A DNA stretch of 64,000 bases from an uncultured Lachnospiraceae bacterium. GTDB lineage: Bacteria; Bacillota; Clostridia; Lachnospirales; Lachnospiraceae. The stretch is from the NCBI GenBank assembly GCA_945929965.1, contig CAMEOT010000006.1, positions 57,898-121,897 on the forward strand. The letters run 5' to 3'. The notes beneath the pieces are model-generated. The model was not told the origin of the DNA. It worked only from the letters and a program-made list of their open reading frames with translations, and did not search any database. Shown piece by piece: positions 18,206 through 27,775 of this stretch. How positions within the stretch are numbered: position 1 is the first letter of the stretch; each line of letters begins with the position of its first letter. Both the position numbers and the translations under genes were made by a program.

Positions 18206-18532
18206 ATGGATAGATTATATGTTTATTATGAAAAAATTCGCAACATCGTTCGTAAGAGAGGATTCCTTTGCCGGCTGGTGCAGGGATGGAAAGTCGCTGT
18301 GGTGGCGCTTGCATGCTATGGCTGGTGGGGAGTGATCTACCCGGAACTGACTATGTTGCCTTCCAACTATGAGATCGTATACGATGAGCAGGCAGAGGAG
18401 ACCAAGACTGTACAGAAGGATGCGGAAGTGGTAGAATGGAATTCCGACAGTCAGATCTATTGGAAGCTTCTGGAAGCGGATCCGGAACAGATCCACTTCA
18501 AGAGCAGACTGCTTACGATGTTAAAAAGATAG
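18206..18532 (+). CDS. Small single-pass membrane protein, unknown function
   Basis: 108 residues from the ATG at 18206, which has AGAGGA nearby; a longer frame from 18158 has no ribosome site. One hydrophobic stretch (WKVAVVALACYGWWGVIYPELTML shortened here: VAVVALACYGWWGV, about residues 30-43) follows a basic N-terminus, and the rest is acidic and likely extracellular. Thirteen bases separate it from murI, suggesting one transcript. I do not recognise a family. Confidence 0.65.
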   Translation: MDRLYVYYEKIRNIVRKRGFLCRLVQGWKVAVVALACYGWWGVIYPELTMLPSNYEIVYDEQAEETKTVQKDAEVVEWNSDSQIYWKLLEADPEQIHFKSRLLTMLKR

Positions 18533-18545
18533 AAGGAGAAATCCC

Positions 18546-19388
18546 ATGTATCAGGAGAATATAACTGCGCTGAAAAAAGATGCCCCCATCGGTGTATTTG
18601 ATTCCGGCATCGGCGGACTGACCGTAGCCCGGGAGATCATGCGGCAGATTCCCAATGAGAAGATCATATATTTCGGAGATACGGCGAGAATGCCCTATGG
18701 CAGCAAGTCCAAGGAAACGGTCACCGGCTTCTCCAAACAGATTGTGCGTTTCCTGGAAACTTTTCAGGTGAAGACCATTGTGGTGGCATGCAATACGGCA
18801 AGCGCCTATGCACTGGATGAACTGGAGAAGGAACTGGATATTCCCATCATTGGTGTGATCAAGCCGGGAGCGAAGACCGCAGCGGAAGTGACCCGCAACG
18901 GCCGTATCGGCGTTATTGCCACCGAGGCTACCATCGGCAGCCAGATGTATAATAAATACATACAGGAATTGAACAAAAATGTTACCATCTACGGGAAAGC
19001 CTGTCCCCTGTTTGTGCCGCTGGTGGAAGAGGGACTGTGGGAGGATCCCGTGACGGACGAGATCGCCAGACGATATCTGACGGAACTGATCGACATTGAT
19101 ATTGATACCCTGATACTGGGATGTACGCATTATCCGCTGATCCGCTCTACGGTAGGACGGATCATGGGAGATCAGGTGACACTGGTGAACCCGGCATACG
19201 AGACCGCCAGAGAACTGAAGGAACTGTTGCAGAAGTATAATATTCTCAATGAGGAGGAACCTCATCTGGGAGAAAATAAATATCAGTTTTACGTCAGCGA
19301 CGGTGCGGAGAAGTTCAAACGTTTTGCCAACTCTATTATTAAATATGGTATTTTGTCAGCGAAGACGATCAAGATCGATGAGTATTAA
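18546..19388 (+). CDS. murI: Glutamate racemase
   Basis: Makes D-glutamate for peptidoglycan. 280 residues with the two catalytic cysteines in VACNTASAYAL (C82) and LGCTHYPLI (C193), and the N-terminal substrate loop FDSGIGGLTV. Start supported by AGAAGGAGA. Followed 14 bases later by a DUF1934 gene, a common neighbour in Firmicutes. Confidence 0.97.
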   Translation: MYQENITALKKDAPIGVFDSGIGGLTVAREIMRQIPNEKIIYFGDTARMPYGSKSKETVTGFSKQIVRFLETFQVKTIVVACNTASAYALDELEKELDIPIIGVIKPGAKTAAEVTRNGRIGVIATEATIGSQMYNKYIQELNKNVTIYGKACPLFVPLVEEGLWEDPVTDEIARRYLTELIDIDIDTLILGCTHYPLIRSTVGRIMGDQVTLVNPAYETARELKELLQKYNILNEEEPHLGENKYQFYVSDGAEKFKRFANSIIKYGILSAKTIKIDEY

Positions 19389-19402
19389 AAGGATGGATGA
19401 AG

Positions 19403-19831
19403 ATGAATCGGGAAGTAGAACTCGTCCTGTCCGGTCTGCATGATACCGAGGGCGCTTCGGATAAGAATGCAGTTAAGACCGCACAGACAGCACAATATTT
19501 TAAGAGAAACGACAGCCATTATCTTCTCTATGAGGAGGATATGGAGGGATTTGACGGAGCCTGTAAGAGCCGGATCAAGTTCCGGGATAACCTCCTGGAG
19601 CTGACCAGACAGGGAGCCGTGGAAATGCATATGATCTTCGAAGAGAATAAGAGACATGTGGTGCCCTACAATACGCCCTACGGACAGCTAATGCTGGGGA
19701 TTGAGACCCGCAGGGTGCAGGTGGAAGAACAGGAAGATCAGATCCGTGTGACGGTGGAATATACATTGGACCAGGAGGGAGAACCTTTCAGTGAGAGCTG
19801 TTTAAAGCTACATATCCGGGAGAAACAGTAA
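19403..19831 (+). CDS. DUF1934 (YwiB-like) beta-barrel protein
   Basis: 142 residues resembling the DUF1934 family, a small calycin-like barrel of unknown role. Seen: NDSHYLLYEED, KFRDNLLELTRQGAVEMHMIFEE, TPYGQLMLGIETRRVQV and EYTLDQEGEPFSES, matching the family order. Two ATGs compete: 19397 is too close to AAAAGGA, 19403 has better spacing and is chosen. Likely co-transcribed with murI; ends at a strong terminator. Confidence 0.85.
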   Translation: MNREVELVLSGLHDTEGASDKNAVKTAQTAQYFKRNDSHYLLYEEDMEGFDGACKSRIKFRDNLLELTRQGAVEMHMIFEENKRHVVPYNTPYGQLMLGIETRRVQVEEQEDQIRVTVEYTLDQEGEPFSESCLKLHIREKQ

Positions 19832-19850
19832 CGATTCGGAATTCTATGCA

Positions 19851-19884
19851 AAAAAATAGCAGATGCTCATATCTGCTATTTTTT
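19851..19884. terminator. Bidirectional terminator
   Basis: Perfect 14-bp stem (19851-19864 with 19871-19884), six-base loop, A run on the left and T run on the right. It serves both the murI operon and the convergent gene at 19904. Confidence 0.9.
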
Positions 19885-19903
19885 AATGGCTCTGAATCGT
19901 TAT

Positions 19904-20380
19904 TTACTTGACAGGCTTTGCTCCTGCCTTTTCCTGCGCGGAAGCGATCATGCGCTTGAAGAAGCCTTTCTTTTTCTCCGGAGCGGCTTCGGTCTTGCCG
20001 TGCAGTCCCTTGACATCCAGTACATAGATACCACTGACAACGGCCTTTACTTCCTTTTTCACGGGAACACTTTCGAAGATCTTCTCATCACAGATCAGGG
20101 ATACGATCTGCGGGCCAACCTTTGCCTTGATGATGGGAAGCTTGGAACCACGCATCATCTTCGGTGTCTGATCAAGAACCATCTGGGGAAGACCGGCATC
20201 TTTCATTTTCATGCGTTTCTTATCGATGATCAGCATAGATACGGTCTGCTTGTTGGCATCTAACAGCTCCTGCTGTTCTGCCTGCTTTTTCTGTGCTTTC
20301 TTGCCTAAGAAATATAATACTGCAATGATGATAGCCAGAACTATCACGATAACTAATAATGTAATTGCAACCGGACTCAT
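19904..20380 (-). CDS. Single-pass membrane protein, unknown function
   Basis: 158 residues. N-terminal membrane segment ITLLVIVIVLAIIIAVLYFL (about 5-24) followed by a Lys/Gln-rich linker and a small conserved-looking cytoplasmic domain (IIDKKRMKMKDAGLPQM, KAKVGPQIVSLICDEKIFE) and a basic tail. GGAGGG precedes the start. No named family recognised; the topology suggests a membrane-anchored cytoplasmic domain. The 283 bases between this gene and the response regulator hold only presumed divergent promoters. Confidence 0.7.
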   Translation of the reverse strand: MSPVAITLLVIVIVLAIIIAVLYFLGKKAQKKQAEQQELLDANKQTVSMLIIDKKRMKMKDAGLPQMVLDQTPKMMRGSKLPIIKAKVGPQIVSLICDEKIFESVPVKKEVKAVVSGIYVLDVKGLHGKTEAAPEKKKGFFKRMIASAQEKAGAKPVK

Positions 20381-20663
20381 TTTCAGTCCCTCCTTCAGTT
20401 AATAGGAACAAATTCCTAAAAAACATTGTAACATAGATGTGATGAAATACGCAACCATACATTTATGATTTCTGTCTTGTTTCCGGTTCTTGTGTGGCAG
20501 ATGGATTTTTAGGTTGGACGTTATTGCACAATTTTATGATTTTAATATTTTTTTGGGAAAGTAAGGGGCGAAACTTTTCGTAATCTTAAAAAAATGCTAT
20601 GATGTAATTATTGAGAAGCGGAAAAATACCGCAGTGAATGTCAGATGTTATGGGTGGTTGGTT

Positions 20664-22190
20664 ATGATAAAAGTATTGATCGTGGATGATGAATATATCA
20701 TGCGCCAGGGATTGAAATATATGATCAACTGGGAGCAGGAGGGCTTTGAGATTGTGGGGGAAGCGACGAACGGAGCAGAAGCCCTGCAGTGTATCGAAGC
20801 GCTGCTTCCGCAGATCATTATCTGTGATATTGTAATGCCGCAGTTAGACGGCGTGGATTTCTCAGAGGCGGTACACCGTATGTATCCGAGGATCCAGACG
20901 ATCATATTGAGCGGCTATGATAAATACGAATATGTAAGACATACATTGATCAATGGCGTGGTGGATTATATTCTGAAGCCGACATTGAATCCGGAGGAAT
21001 TACGGAGAGCTCTGCAGAAGGCAGTGGACCGGATCCCCGGAGCCAGAATGGGAAGCACATCCGGAGAGATGCATTATGAACATCTGCTGGAGCGTTATCT
21101 GCTGGGACACGACAGTGAGTGGAACCGGGAGCTTGATACGAAATGCTTTCCGGCCTCTTATCTCAGGATTTTTGCAGTGACTGCAGACAGGGAAACGGAT
21201 AATGACCGTAATATCAATGAAGTATTGTATCAAAAGCTTCAGAGAGAAGTAGCGGGAGAACCGCTGGATTCCCTGCAGAAAATGTGGCTGTCCCTGAAGG
21301 ATGGAATGTTCTGCATCCTATGGAACTACGAATTGTCTGAAGAAAAAGGAATGATGGAAGCGCTGGAAAAAACAATGGCACAGCTGCAATTATTGTGCCC
21401 CGGGGTCTTCGGGATCCTAAGCAGACGCATGGATCGTGCGGAGGAACTGAGAAACGCATATCGGCAGGATATATTAAAAAACTCGGAAAAAGCCTTTTAT
21501 TACCGTGGAAGAAGTTTTCTGATCAGTACAGGACAGGAAGAGGATGAAACCGTACAGATCGAGAAGTTTGATTTTTTCAAATATAATCACATGCTGAATA
21601 ACAGGCAGTATAAGGAGGCAGCTACACTGCTGGGAGCATATAACAGAAGGGCTGTGGAAGGACAGATGGATGTCTACCGCCTGAAGAATCAGATTAAAAA
21701 TATGATCTATCATTTTCTGGATTTCCTGCAGCTGGGAGATGAAAAACAGGAAGAATACCGGAAAAAGTATTTCCGGTCTGTGAACCGGGCATTGTATGCG
21801 GAAGAATATGCAGAGTGTGTGGATGACATATTACAGGAATTGGAAAAATTATCCGGGCAGGGAGGTCAGCAGACAGATGAGCGTATTGACAGAATGTTGG
21901 CCTACATAGAAAAAAATTATAAAGAAGATCTGAAGCTGGAAGATCTGGCAAGTGAATTCAGCTTTAATTATCATTACCTGTCGGCTTATTTCAGCCAGCA
22001 GATGCAGGAAGGGTTCAGTGATTATCTGAATCGTGTCCGCATTAATAAGGCATGTAAACTGCTGCAGGAGAGCAGCCTTCCAATCTCGCAGATCAGCAGT
22101 GAAGTGGGATATGGGGAGCACAGCTATTTCTGCCGTGTATTTAAGAAGATCACAGGAGAGACACCTTCGGTATGGAGACGCAACGCGTAA
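20664..22190 (+). CDS. YesN-type response regulator with AraC DNA-binding domain
   Basis: 508 residues. Receiver domain 1-120 with phospho-acceptor D55 in IICDIVMPQLDG and the conserved Lys in DYILKPT. A ~270-residue linker follows, and the AraC double helix-turn-helix is about residues 405-505 (LEDLASEFSFNYHYLSAYFS, ISQISSEVGYGEHSYFCRVF). Start at 20664 begins MIKVLIVDDE as usual; an upstream ATG at 20634 is less likely. It overlaps the kinase gene by 19 bases. Such pairs sense extracellular sugars and activate nearby transporter genes. Confidence 0.94.
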   Translation: MIKVLIVDDEYIMRQGLKYMINWEQEGFEIVGEATNGAEALQCIEALLPQIIICDIVMPQLDGVDFSEAVHRMYPRIQTIILSGYDKYEYVRHTLINGVVDYILKPTLNPEELRRALQKAVDRIPGARMGSTSGEMHYEHLLERYLLGHDSEWNRELDTKCFPASYLRIFAVTADRETDNDRNINEVLYQKLQREVAGEPLDSLQKMWLSLKDGMFCILWNYELSEEKGMMEALEKTMAQLQLLCPGVFGILSRRMDRAEELRNAYRQDILKNSEKAFYYRGRSFLISTGQEEDETVQIEKFDFFKYNHMLNNRQYKEAATLLGAYNRRAVEGQMDVYRLKNQIKNMIYHFLDFLQLGDEKQEEYRKKYFRSVNRALYAEEYAECVDDILQELEKLSGQGGQQTDERIDRMLAYIEKNYKEDLKLEDLASEFSFNYHYLSAYFSQQMQEGFSDYLNRVRINKACKLLQESSLPISQISSEVGYGEHSYFCRVFKKITGETPSVWRRNA

Positions 22191-23977
22191 AAGAAGACAG
22201 AAAAAGAGAGTGGTGGAACAGCTTCTCCGTGAAGATCCTGGGAATGGTGCTGTCAGGCATACTTCTGATCGCCATCACGGTGAGCTGCATGGTGCTGGGA
22301 ATGTCTAAGAACGTATTCACCGAGACTTACGGCAGATCGCAGGAGAAGGTATTTTTGCAGGTGGAGGAGGAATGGAATGCATTTCATGAGAATCTGCAGA
22401 ATATTACCAATGCCATTGACTCGAGCTGGGCATTCCGGCTGTATCTGACGGAAGGTGACCGGTTTGACAATGTCAGGACATTCCAGAATATTTACCAGAT
22501 GGAAAAGGATCTGGAGCAGAGCAAGGCCTCCGATCTGGAACGACTGAATATTCTGGTCATGGGGATAGGAGGAAAACATTATCTGTCCAGAACGGAAACG
22601 ATTACGGCAACGGACCAGGAGATTTGGAACAGCAGACCGGTGCTTCTGGCCGTTCAGGAGCCGGAGGTCCTGCATTACACTTATTCTCACGGAGCTTATA
22701 CAGCCACCGGCAGAGACACGGATGTGATCATTGTATCTAAGGCACTCTATTATCATGAAAGTAAGGAAATCTATGGTGTAGTGCTGATCACTCTGACCAT
22801 GGACGAACTGAAGAGATATTATGACTACTTTATTACGGATAATACCAATATGTATCTCGTGGACGAAGAGAACCGGATCATCTGTTCCGGGGACGCTTCC
22901 AAAATAGGAACGATCGCAGATAGTGCATGGTATATCCGTGCCGGTGAAACGGACCGGGAATTGTTCCGTATGCGGGAAAACGGAGTCTCACTGACGGTGA
23001 TGCAGAGAGAACTACAATATCTGGGTTGCAGACTATACGGTGTCATAGACAATGATATGGCATTGGGAAGATTGTATAATATGCCATTGCTGATCTTATT
23101 ATGTGCTGCGCTGGGAGCGATGATCCTGCTTCTGTGTCTGATCTATACCAGAAAAACACTCAGACCTCTCTCGGAGCTGGTGCAGAGGATGGGCAGGCTT
23201 CGTCAGGGCGATTTTGACCAGTACATGCCGGTGGAGGGGACGACGGAGGTACAGGAGCTGGCATCCACTTATAACTATATGCTGGATGATCTGCAAAGCT
23301 ATATCAATGAACTGTTGGAGACCCAGAAAGCCCGGAGAAGATCAGAGATCAAAGCTCTGCAGATGCAGATCAATCCACATTACATATATAATACTCTGGC
23401 CAGTATCAAGTGGCTGGTCTATCAGAACGACAGAGATCGTACCGTGCAGACTATTGACGCTTTCATCAGTCTTCTGAGGAATACCATCAGCAACACGGAT
23501 GAATTTATTACCATAGACCAGGAAGTACAGAATCTGGAGAATTATATTCTGATCAATCATACCCGCTATGGGGATGCGGTACAGGTGGAGTTTTATGTGT
23601 CGCAGAATTGCAGGGACTGTCTGCTTCCGAAGATGATCTTACAGCCCTTTGTGGAGAATGCCTTTTTCCATGCCTTTCCTTCCGGACGCAGCGGCAGTAT
23701 CGAGATTTACATGAAACAGCGCGAGGGCGAACTGGAGATCCGTATCGTGGATGATGGTATCGGCATGGAGCAGAATCGTGTGGAAGAAGCGGTGAAACAG
23801 GCGGGAAATAGAGAACATTTTTCAGGGATCGGCATCCATAATGTACAGGAGAGGCTGGAGTTATTATATGGGAAACAGTACGGTGTGTCCATTAACAGCA
23901 GTCCGAAGGAGGGCACAGAGGTGCTGATCCGTCTGCCGGCCAATCACAAGGAAGAGGGGGAAGACCATGAAGAATAG
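22172..23977 (+). CDS. YesM-type sensor histidine kinase
   Basis: 601 residues, membrane bound. One hydrophobic segment near 20-45, a ~250-residue extracellular dCache-like sensor, a second segment near 305-330, a HAMP domain (LRPLSELVQRMGRL), then the His_kinase domain with phospho-acceptor H403 in MQINPHYIYNTLASIKW, and a HATPase with VENAFFHAF and GIGIHNVQERL. Partner of the preceding regulator. The stop overlaps the start of the solute-binding lipoprotein by 11 bases. Confidence 0.94.
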   Translation: METQRVKEDRKREWWNSFSVKILGMVLSGILLIAITVSCMVLGMSKNVFTETYGRSQEKVFLQVEEEWNAFHENLQNITNAIDSSWAFRLYLTEGDRFDNVRTFQNIYQMEKDLEQSKASDLERLNILVMGIGGKHYLSRTETITATDQEIWNSRPVLLAVQEPEVLHYTYSHGAYTATGRDTDVIIVSKALYYHESKEIYGVVLITLTMDELKRYYDYFITDNTNMYLVDEENRIICSGDASKIGTIADSAWYIRAGETDRELFRMRENGVSLTVMQRELQYLGCRLYGVIDNDMALGRLYNMPLLILLCAALGAMILLLCLIYTRKTLRPLSELVQRMGRLRQGDFDQYMPVEGTTEVQELASTYNYMLDDLQSYINELLETQKARRRSEIKALQMQINPHYIYNTLASIKWLVYQNDRDRTVQTIDAFISLLRNTISNTDEFITIDQEVQNLENYILINHTRYGDAVQVEFYVSQNCRDCLLPKMILQPFVENAFFHAFPSGRSGSIEIYMKQREGELEIRIVDDGIGMEQNRVEEAVKQAGNREHFSGIGIHNVQERLELLYGKQYGVSINSSPKEGTEVLIRLPANHKEEGEDHEE

Positions 23978-25280
23978 CAAGAACAGATTTTCCCGAAAAA
24001 TCGCAGCGGTGTTCCTGGCAGGGCTGCTCCTGACAGGTACCGGATGTGGAAGGCAGACAGTCACAGGATCGGAAAATTATCAGGAAAATGAGATCATCAT
24101 CTGGACCTGGGATGAGACCTTCAATGTGAAGGCGGCCAAAATGGCAGCGGAAATCTATGAGGAGGAACATCCGGAAGTGTCGATCCAGGTGATCACGAAG
24201 GAGAGAGAAGAGATCCAGACGGATGTCAAGAATCTCCTGTCCGCAGAATTGTATGATAACCTGCCGGATATCATCATGCTGGAGGATTACGATGTGCAGG
24301 AAATGCTGGCGCAGTTTGATGATGAATTCGTGGATCTGACAGACCGGCTGAATTATGATAAATTTGTGGATTATAAGAGAAAATTGTGCTCCAGAGGCGG
24401 TAGAATGTATGGAATCCCATTCGACAGCGGTACAGCGGCACTTTTCTACCGCATAGATCTGCTGGAACAGGCAGGATATACGGAAGCAGATATGCAGGAT
24501 CTGACCTGGGAGCGCTATGTCGAGATCGGAGAGGATGTATATCGGAAGACCGGTATTCCCATGCTGACCCTGGATCCTACGGATTTTCCGTTAGTGAGAG
24601 TTATCATGCAGAGCTGTGGCAGCTGGTATGTACGGGAGGACGGTGTTACGGTAGATATTGCAGACAATGAGGCTCTGTATCAGGCTATGGAGATCTACAG
24701 ACAGCTTCTGGAGAGTAATGTAGGACGCAGTGTAAATGGGTGGAATGAATTCATCTCTGCTTTCCAGCAGGGAGAAGTGGCATCCGTGATCAGCGGAGGC
24801 TGGATCATTTCCAGCATCAAGGCAAGACCGGAACAGAAGGGGCTGTGGCGGATCGCTCCGATCCCTGTCGTAACGGAGAATGACAATGCCGTGGCAGCAT
24901 CCAACGTGGGCGGAAGCGGCTGGTATGTATTGAAAAATTCAGCACATTCGGAAGCGGCAGCACAATTTGCTGTCTCCATGTTTGGGGAAAATGATGCCCT
25001 GCTGGACCAATTGATCAACAGGATCGGTATTGTCCCGGCAGTGAAGGAGCCTTCGGTACTGACCAATTATGACACACCGGACCCCTTCTTCGGCGGACAG
25101 CAGGTGACAAGGCTTCTGACAGGGCTGGAGACCCGTATTCCCGTTGTGAATTACGGTAGTAAGACTTATGAGATCGAAGATATTCTGGAAACAGAATTTC
25201 AGAATGTACTGGTAGATGATGATTTGGAGACCTGTCTGCACAGGGTGCAGGAGAAGGCAGAGGCAGTTGCCAGGGAATGA
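23967..25280 (+). CDS. Solute-binding lipoprotein coupled to the YesMN system
   Basis: 437 residues, lipobox LLLTGTGCG (Cys about 27), then a carbohydrate-type family 1 binding protein fold. It is clearly paralogous to the binding protein at 25481: both have IIxWxWDxxFNV near the N-terminus, LLEQAGYT or YLEQAGYT, GIPMLT or GMPMLT, and SGGWI or NGSWI. It overlaps the kinase gene by 11 bases and is separated from the transporter genes by a terminator. That placement suggests a sensing role with YesM rather than uptake, although uptake through the same permeases is possible. Confidence 0.88.
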   Translation: MKNSKNRFSRKIAAVFLAGLLLTGTGCGRQTVTGSENYQENEIIIWTWDETFNVKAAKMAAEIYEEEHPEVSIQVITKEREEIQTDVKNLLSAELYDNLPDIIMLEDYDVQEMLAQFDDEFVDLTDRLNYDKFVDYKRKLCSRGGRMYGIPFDSGTAALFYRIDLLEQAGYTEADMQDLTWERYVEIGEDVYRKTGIPMLTLDPTDFPLVRVIMQSCGSWYVREDGVTVDIADNEALYQAMEIYRQLLESNVGRSVNGWNEFISAFQQGEVASVISGGWIISSIKARPEQKGLWRIAPIPVVTENDNAVAASNVGGSGWYVLKNSAHSEAAAQFAVSMFGENDALLDQLINRIGIVPAVKEPSVLTNYDTPDPFFGGQQVTRLLTGLETRIPVVNYGSKTYEIEDILETEFQNVLVDDDLETCLHRVQEKAEAVARE

Positions 25281-25299
25281 TCCCTGCAACTGCTTTTTT
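25263..25299 (+). terminator. Terminator after the YesMN operon
   Basis: Interrupted stem GCAGTTG...CAACTGC (25263-25293) with an inner AGGGA/TCCCT pairing, then six Ts. It overlaps the last codons of the preceding gene and isolates it from the transporter genes. Confidence 0.8.
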
Positions 25300-25441
25300 A
25301 TCCGTATTTCTCAAAATAATGTTATTTTTCTAAAATAGTTCAAGTACTTTTCACGACATCCCAATTAAATGAAAATCTAACCAAACATAGTGTTATCAGG
25401 GAAGACCTCCCGGATGGTAAGCTCATATTGTAAACAAAATA

Positions 25442-25457
25442 CAACCGCAAACGGTTG
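25442..25457. promoter_or_regulatory. Inverted repeat upstream of the ABC transporter operon
   Basis: Perfect CAACCG-N4-CGGTTG palindrome 24 bases before the start codon, in the leader of the binding-protein gene. Its halves resemble those of the LacI operators further on, but the four-base centre differs. It may be an operator or a small leader hairpin. Confidence 0.4.
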
Positions 25458-25480
25458 AAACGATGATTTGGGAGGTTACT

Positions 25481-26842
25481 ATGAAGAAAAAAGTATTATC
25501 GATTCTGATGACAGCTATGATGGCTCTGTCCCTTGCGGCATGCGGCAGCACTGACAACAGTACGGCACCTGCAGCCGGCACTGACAGCCAGCCGGCAACA
25601 GCCGAGAGCGTTAAGACAGAGGCAGAGACACCTGCCGGAGAGCAGACCCTGAAAGTATGGTGCTGGGATTCCTTTAACGTAGATGCTATGAAGACCGCAG
25701 GTGCTATGTATGAAGCAGAGCATCCCGGAGTATCCATTGTAGTGGAAGAGACATTATCCAAGGATATCCAGACGATCGTACAGACCTGTGCCATGAGTGG
25801 ACAGCTGGATTCCCTGCCGGATGTATTCCTGATGGATGACCAGGTATTCACCAAGTACCTGCAGAATTATCCGGAGGTATTTGCAGATCTGACGGATTCC
25901 GGAATTGCTTTTTCCGATTTCGCAGCATCTAAAGTAGCCAATTCCGTAAGTGGCGGCAAAAATTTCGGCGTGCCTTATGACAGTAATACCGTTATTGCAT
26001 GCTATCGTACCGATTATCTGGAGCAGGCAGGCTACACCGTAGCGGATCTGACCGACATCACCTGGGATCAGTTTATTGAGATCGGTAAAGTAGTAAAAGA
26101 AAAGACCGGCATGCCGATGCTGACCAACGTACAGGGTGAGCCCGATCTGTTAAACATGATCTTACAGTCTGCGGGAATCTCTGTATTCGATGAGGATGGT
26201 AAGATTGATTTGGTAGACAATGAAGGTCTGAAGGAGGCTATGGAGGTCTACATGACCCTGGTAAAAGAGGGCATTCTGCAGGAGCAGGTAGACTGGTCAG
26301 GATATCAGGGATCCATCAATAACGGTACCGTAGTAGGTACGATTAACGGTTCCTGGATCTGTGCAACCATCATGTCCACCGACCAGGCGGAGCAGGAAGG
26401 CAACTGGGCAGTGACCAACATGCCGAAGCTGAACGATTATGCCGGCGCTACCAATTATTCCGCACAGGGCGGTTCTACCTGGGCAGTATGCTCCGCATCC
26501 AAGAACTACGATCTGGCAGTAGATTTCTTCAAATCTACCTGGGCAGGCAGCACAGAATTCTATGACAGCATTCTGACTGACCTCGGTGCCATTGCTACCT
26601 ATCTGCCCGCAGCAGAGAGTGAAGCTTATAACCAGAAGTCCGCATATTTCAATGATGAAGCTATTTATTCCAAGATCGTATCCTACGGCGGCAAGATCCC
26701 TACCGTGAATAAGGGAATCTACTGGACCGAAGAAAAAGAAGCACTGGGTATTGCGCTTTCCAAAGTGATCAACGGTAAATCTGACTTGGATGCAGCGATC
26801 GCAGAAGCACAGTCTACTGTAGAATTCAATATGGGTCAATAG
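25481..26842 (+). CDS. Carbohydrate ABC transporter solute-binding lipoprotein
   Basis: 453 residues. Lipobox SLAACG (Cys21) then a Ser/Thr/Ala-rich linker and a family 1 extracellular binding protein (LKVWCWDSFNVDAM, DSLPDVFLMDD, YRTDYLEQAGYT, NGSWICATI). Captures a sugar or oligosaccharide for the two permeases that follow. Start at 25481 has GGGAGG; an ATG 18 bases upstream is rejected because it spoils the signal peptide. No ATPase is encoded; a shared MsmK-type ATPase elsewhere is expected. Confidence 0.93.
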   Translation: MKKKVLSILMTAMMALSLAACGSTDNSTAPAAGTDSQPATAESVKTEAETPAGEQTLKVWCWDSFNVDAMKTAGAMYEAEHPGVSIVVEETLSKDIQTIVQTCAMSGQLDSLPDVFLMDDQVFTKYLQNYPEVFADLTDSGIAFSDFAASKVANSVSGGKNFGVPYDSNTVIACYRTDYLEQAGYTVADLTDITWDQFIEIGKVVKEKTGMPMLTNVQGEPDLLNMILQSAGISVFDEDGKIDLVDNEGLKEAMEVYMTLVKEGILQEQVDWSGYQGSINNGTVVGTINGSWICATIMSTDQAEQEGNWAVTNMPKLNDYAGATNYSAQGGSTWAVCSASKNYDLAVDFFKSTWAGSTEFYDSILTDLGAIATYLPAAESEAYNQKSAYFNDEAIYSKIVSYGGKIPTVNKGIYWTEEKEALGIALSKVINGKSDLDAAIAEAQSTVEFNMGQ

Positions 26843-26875
26843 AGGTGACCAAATAATAGAAAGGATTGTTCAGCT

Positions 26876-27775
26876 ATGAGAACTTCCGGGAGAACATCAA
26901 AACGACTTACCATTAATCAGAAATATAGCCTGACCGGCTGGGGCTTTTTAGCCCCGGCCGCAATCCTGATCTGTGTGATGAATTTTTATCCTATGATTCA
27001 GGCACTTGTTTTATCCTTCCAGACGGGTATCGGCAACAACCTGCAGTTCGGAGGCTTGAGTAATTACGCAAGACTACTGAAGGATCCGGTATTCAGAACG
27101 GCTCTGGTGAATAACTTCGTGTATCTGATCATTCAGGTGCCCATCATGCTGATCCTGGCGCTGATCCTGGCATCGGTATTAAATATTAAGGATCTGAAAG
27201 GAAAAGGAATCTTCCGTACGGCGATCTTCCTTCCCTGCTGTACCTCCCTCGTATCCTACGCCATCATTTTCAAAACACTGTTCTCTTATGACGGTTATGT
27301 AAATACGGTGTTGATGAACCTGGGACTGATCAGTGAGAGAGTCAACTGGCTCAGCCAGGAGGGCAGCGCCAAGGTGATCATTATTCTGGCACTGATCTGG
27401 AGATGGACCGGCTATAACATGGTATTTTATCTGGCAGGATTGCAGAATATTGATGATTCTCTCTATGAGGCAGCGAAGATCGACGGCGCTAATGCCATAC
27501 AGTCTTTTTTCAAGATCACGGTTCCCATGCTGAAGCCTACGATCCTGCTGACTACCATTATGTCTACCAACGGTACCTTACAGCTGTTCGATGAATCTGT
27601 GAATCTGACCGGTGGCGGACCTGCCAATTCAACACTGACGATGTCACATTACATATACAAGGCATCCTTTGAGTATAATCCACAGTTTGGTTATGCGGCA
27701 GCCATGTCTTATGTAATATTTATACTGGTGGCGATTTTAGCCTTTGTCCAGATGAAAGTGGGGGATAAGAGATGA
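26876..27775 (+). CDS. Sugar ABC permease, MalF-type
   Basis: 299-residue inner-membrane subunit with six hydrophobic segments. The cytoplasmic EAA loop, which contacts the ATPase, is YEAAKIDGANAIQSFFKITVP in the usual position (shown here as two parts, YEAAKIDGA and FFKITVPML). First of two CUT1 permeases; stop overlaps the next start (ATGA). Confidence 0.94.
   Translation: MRTSGRTSKRLTINQKYSLTGWGFLAPAAILICVMNFYPMIQALVLSFQTGIGNNLQFGGLSNYARLLKDPVFRTALVNNFVYLIIQVPIMLILALILASVLNIKDLKGKGIFRTAIFLPCCTSLVSYAIIFKTLFSYDGYVNTVLMNLGLISERVNWLSQEGSAKVIIILALIWRWTGYNMVFYLAGLQNIDDSLYEAAKIDGANAIQSFFKITVPMLKPTILLTTIMSTNGTLQLFDESVNLTGGGPANSTLTMSHYIYKASFEYNPQFGYAAAMSYVIFILVAILAFVQMKVGDKR

Noticed and set aside
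25442..25457. Counting the 25442 palindrome as a fourth copy of the LacI operator
   Set aside because: The two CG-bearing halves are separated by four extra bases and the flanks differ from TATGTM, so the same protein is unlikely to bind it.
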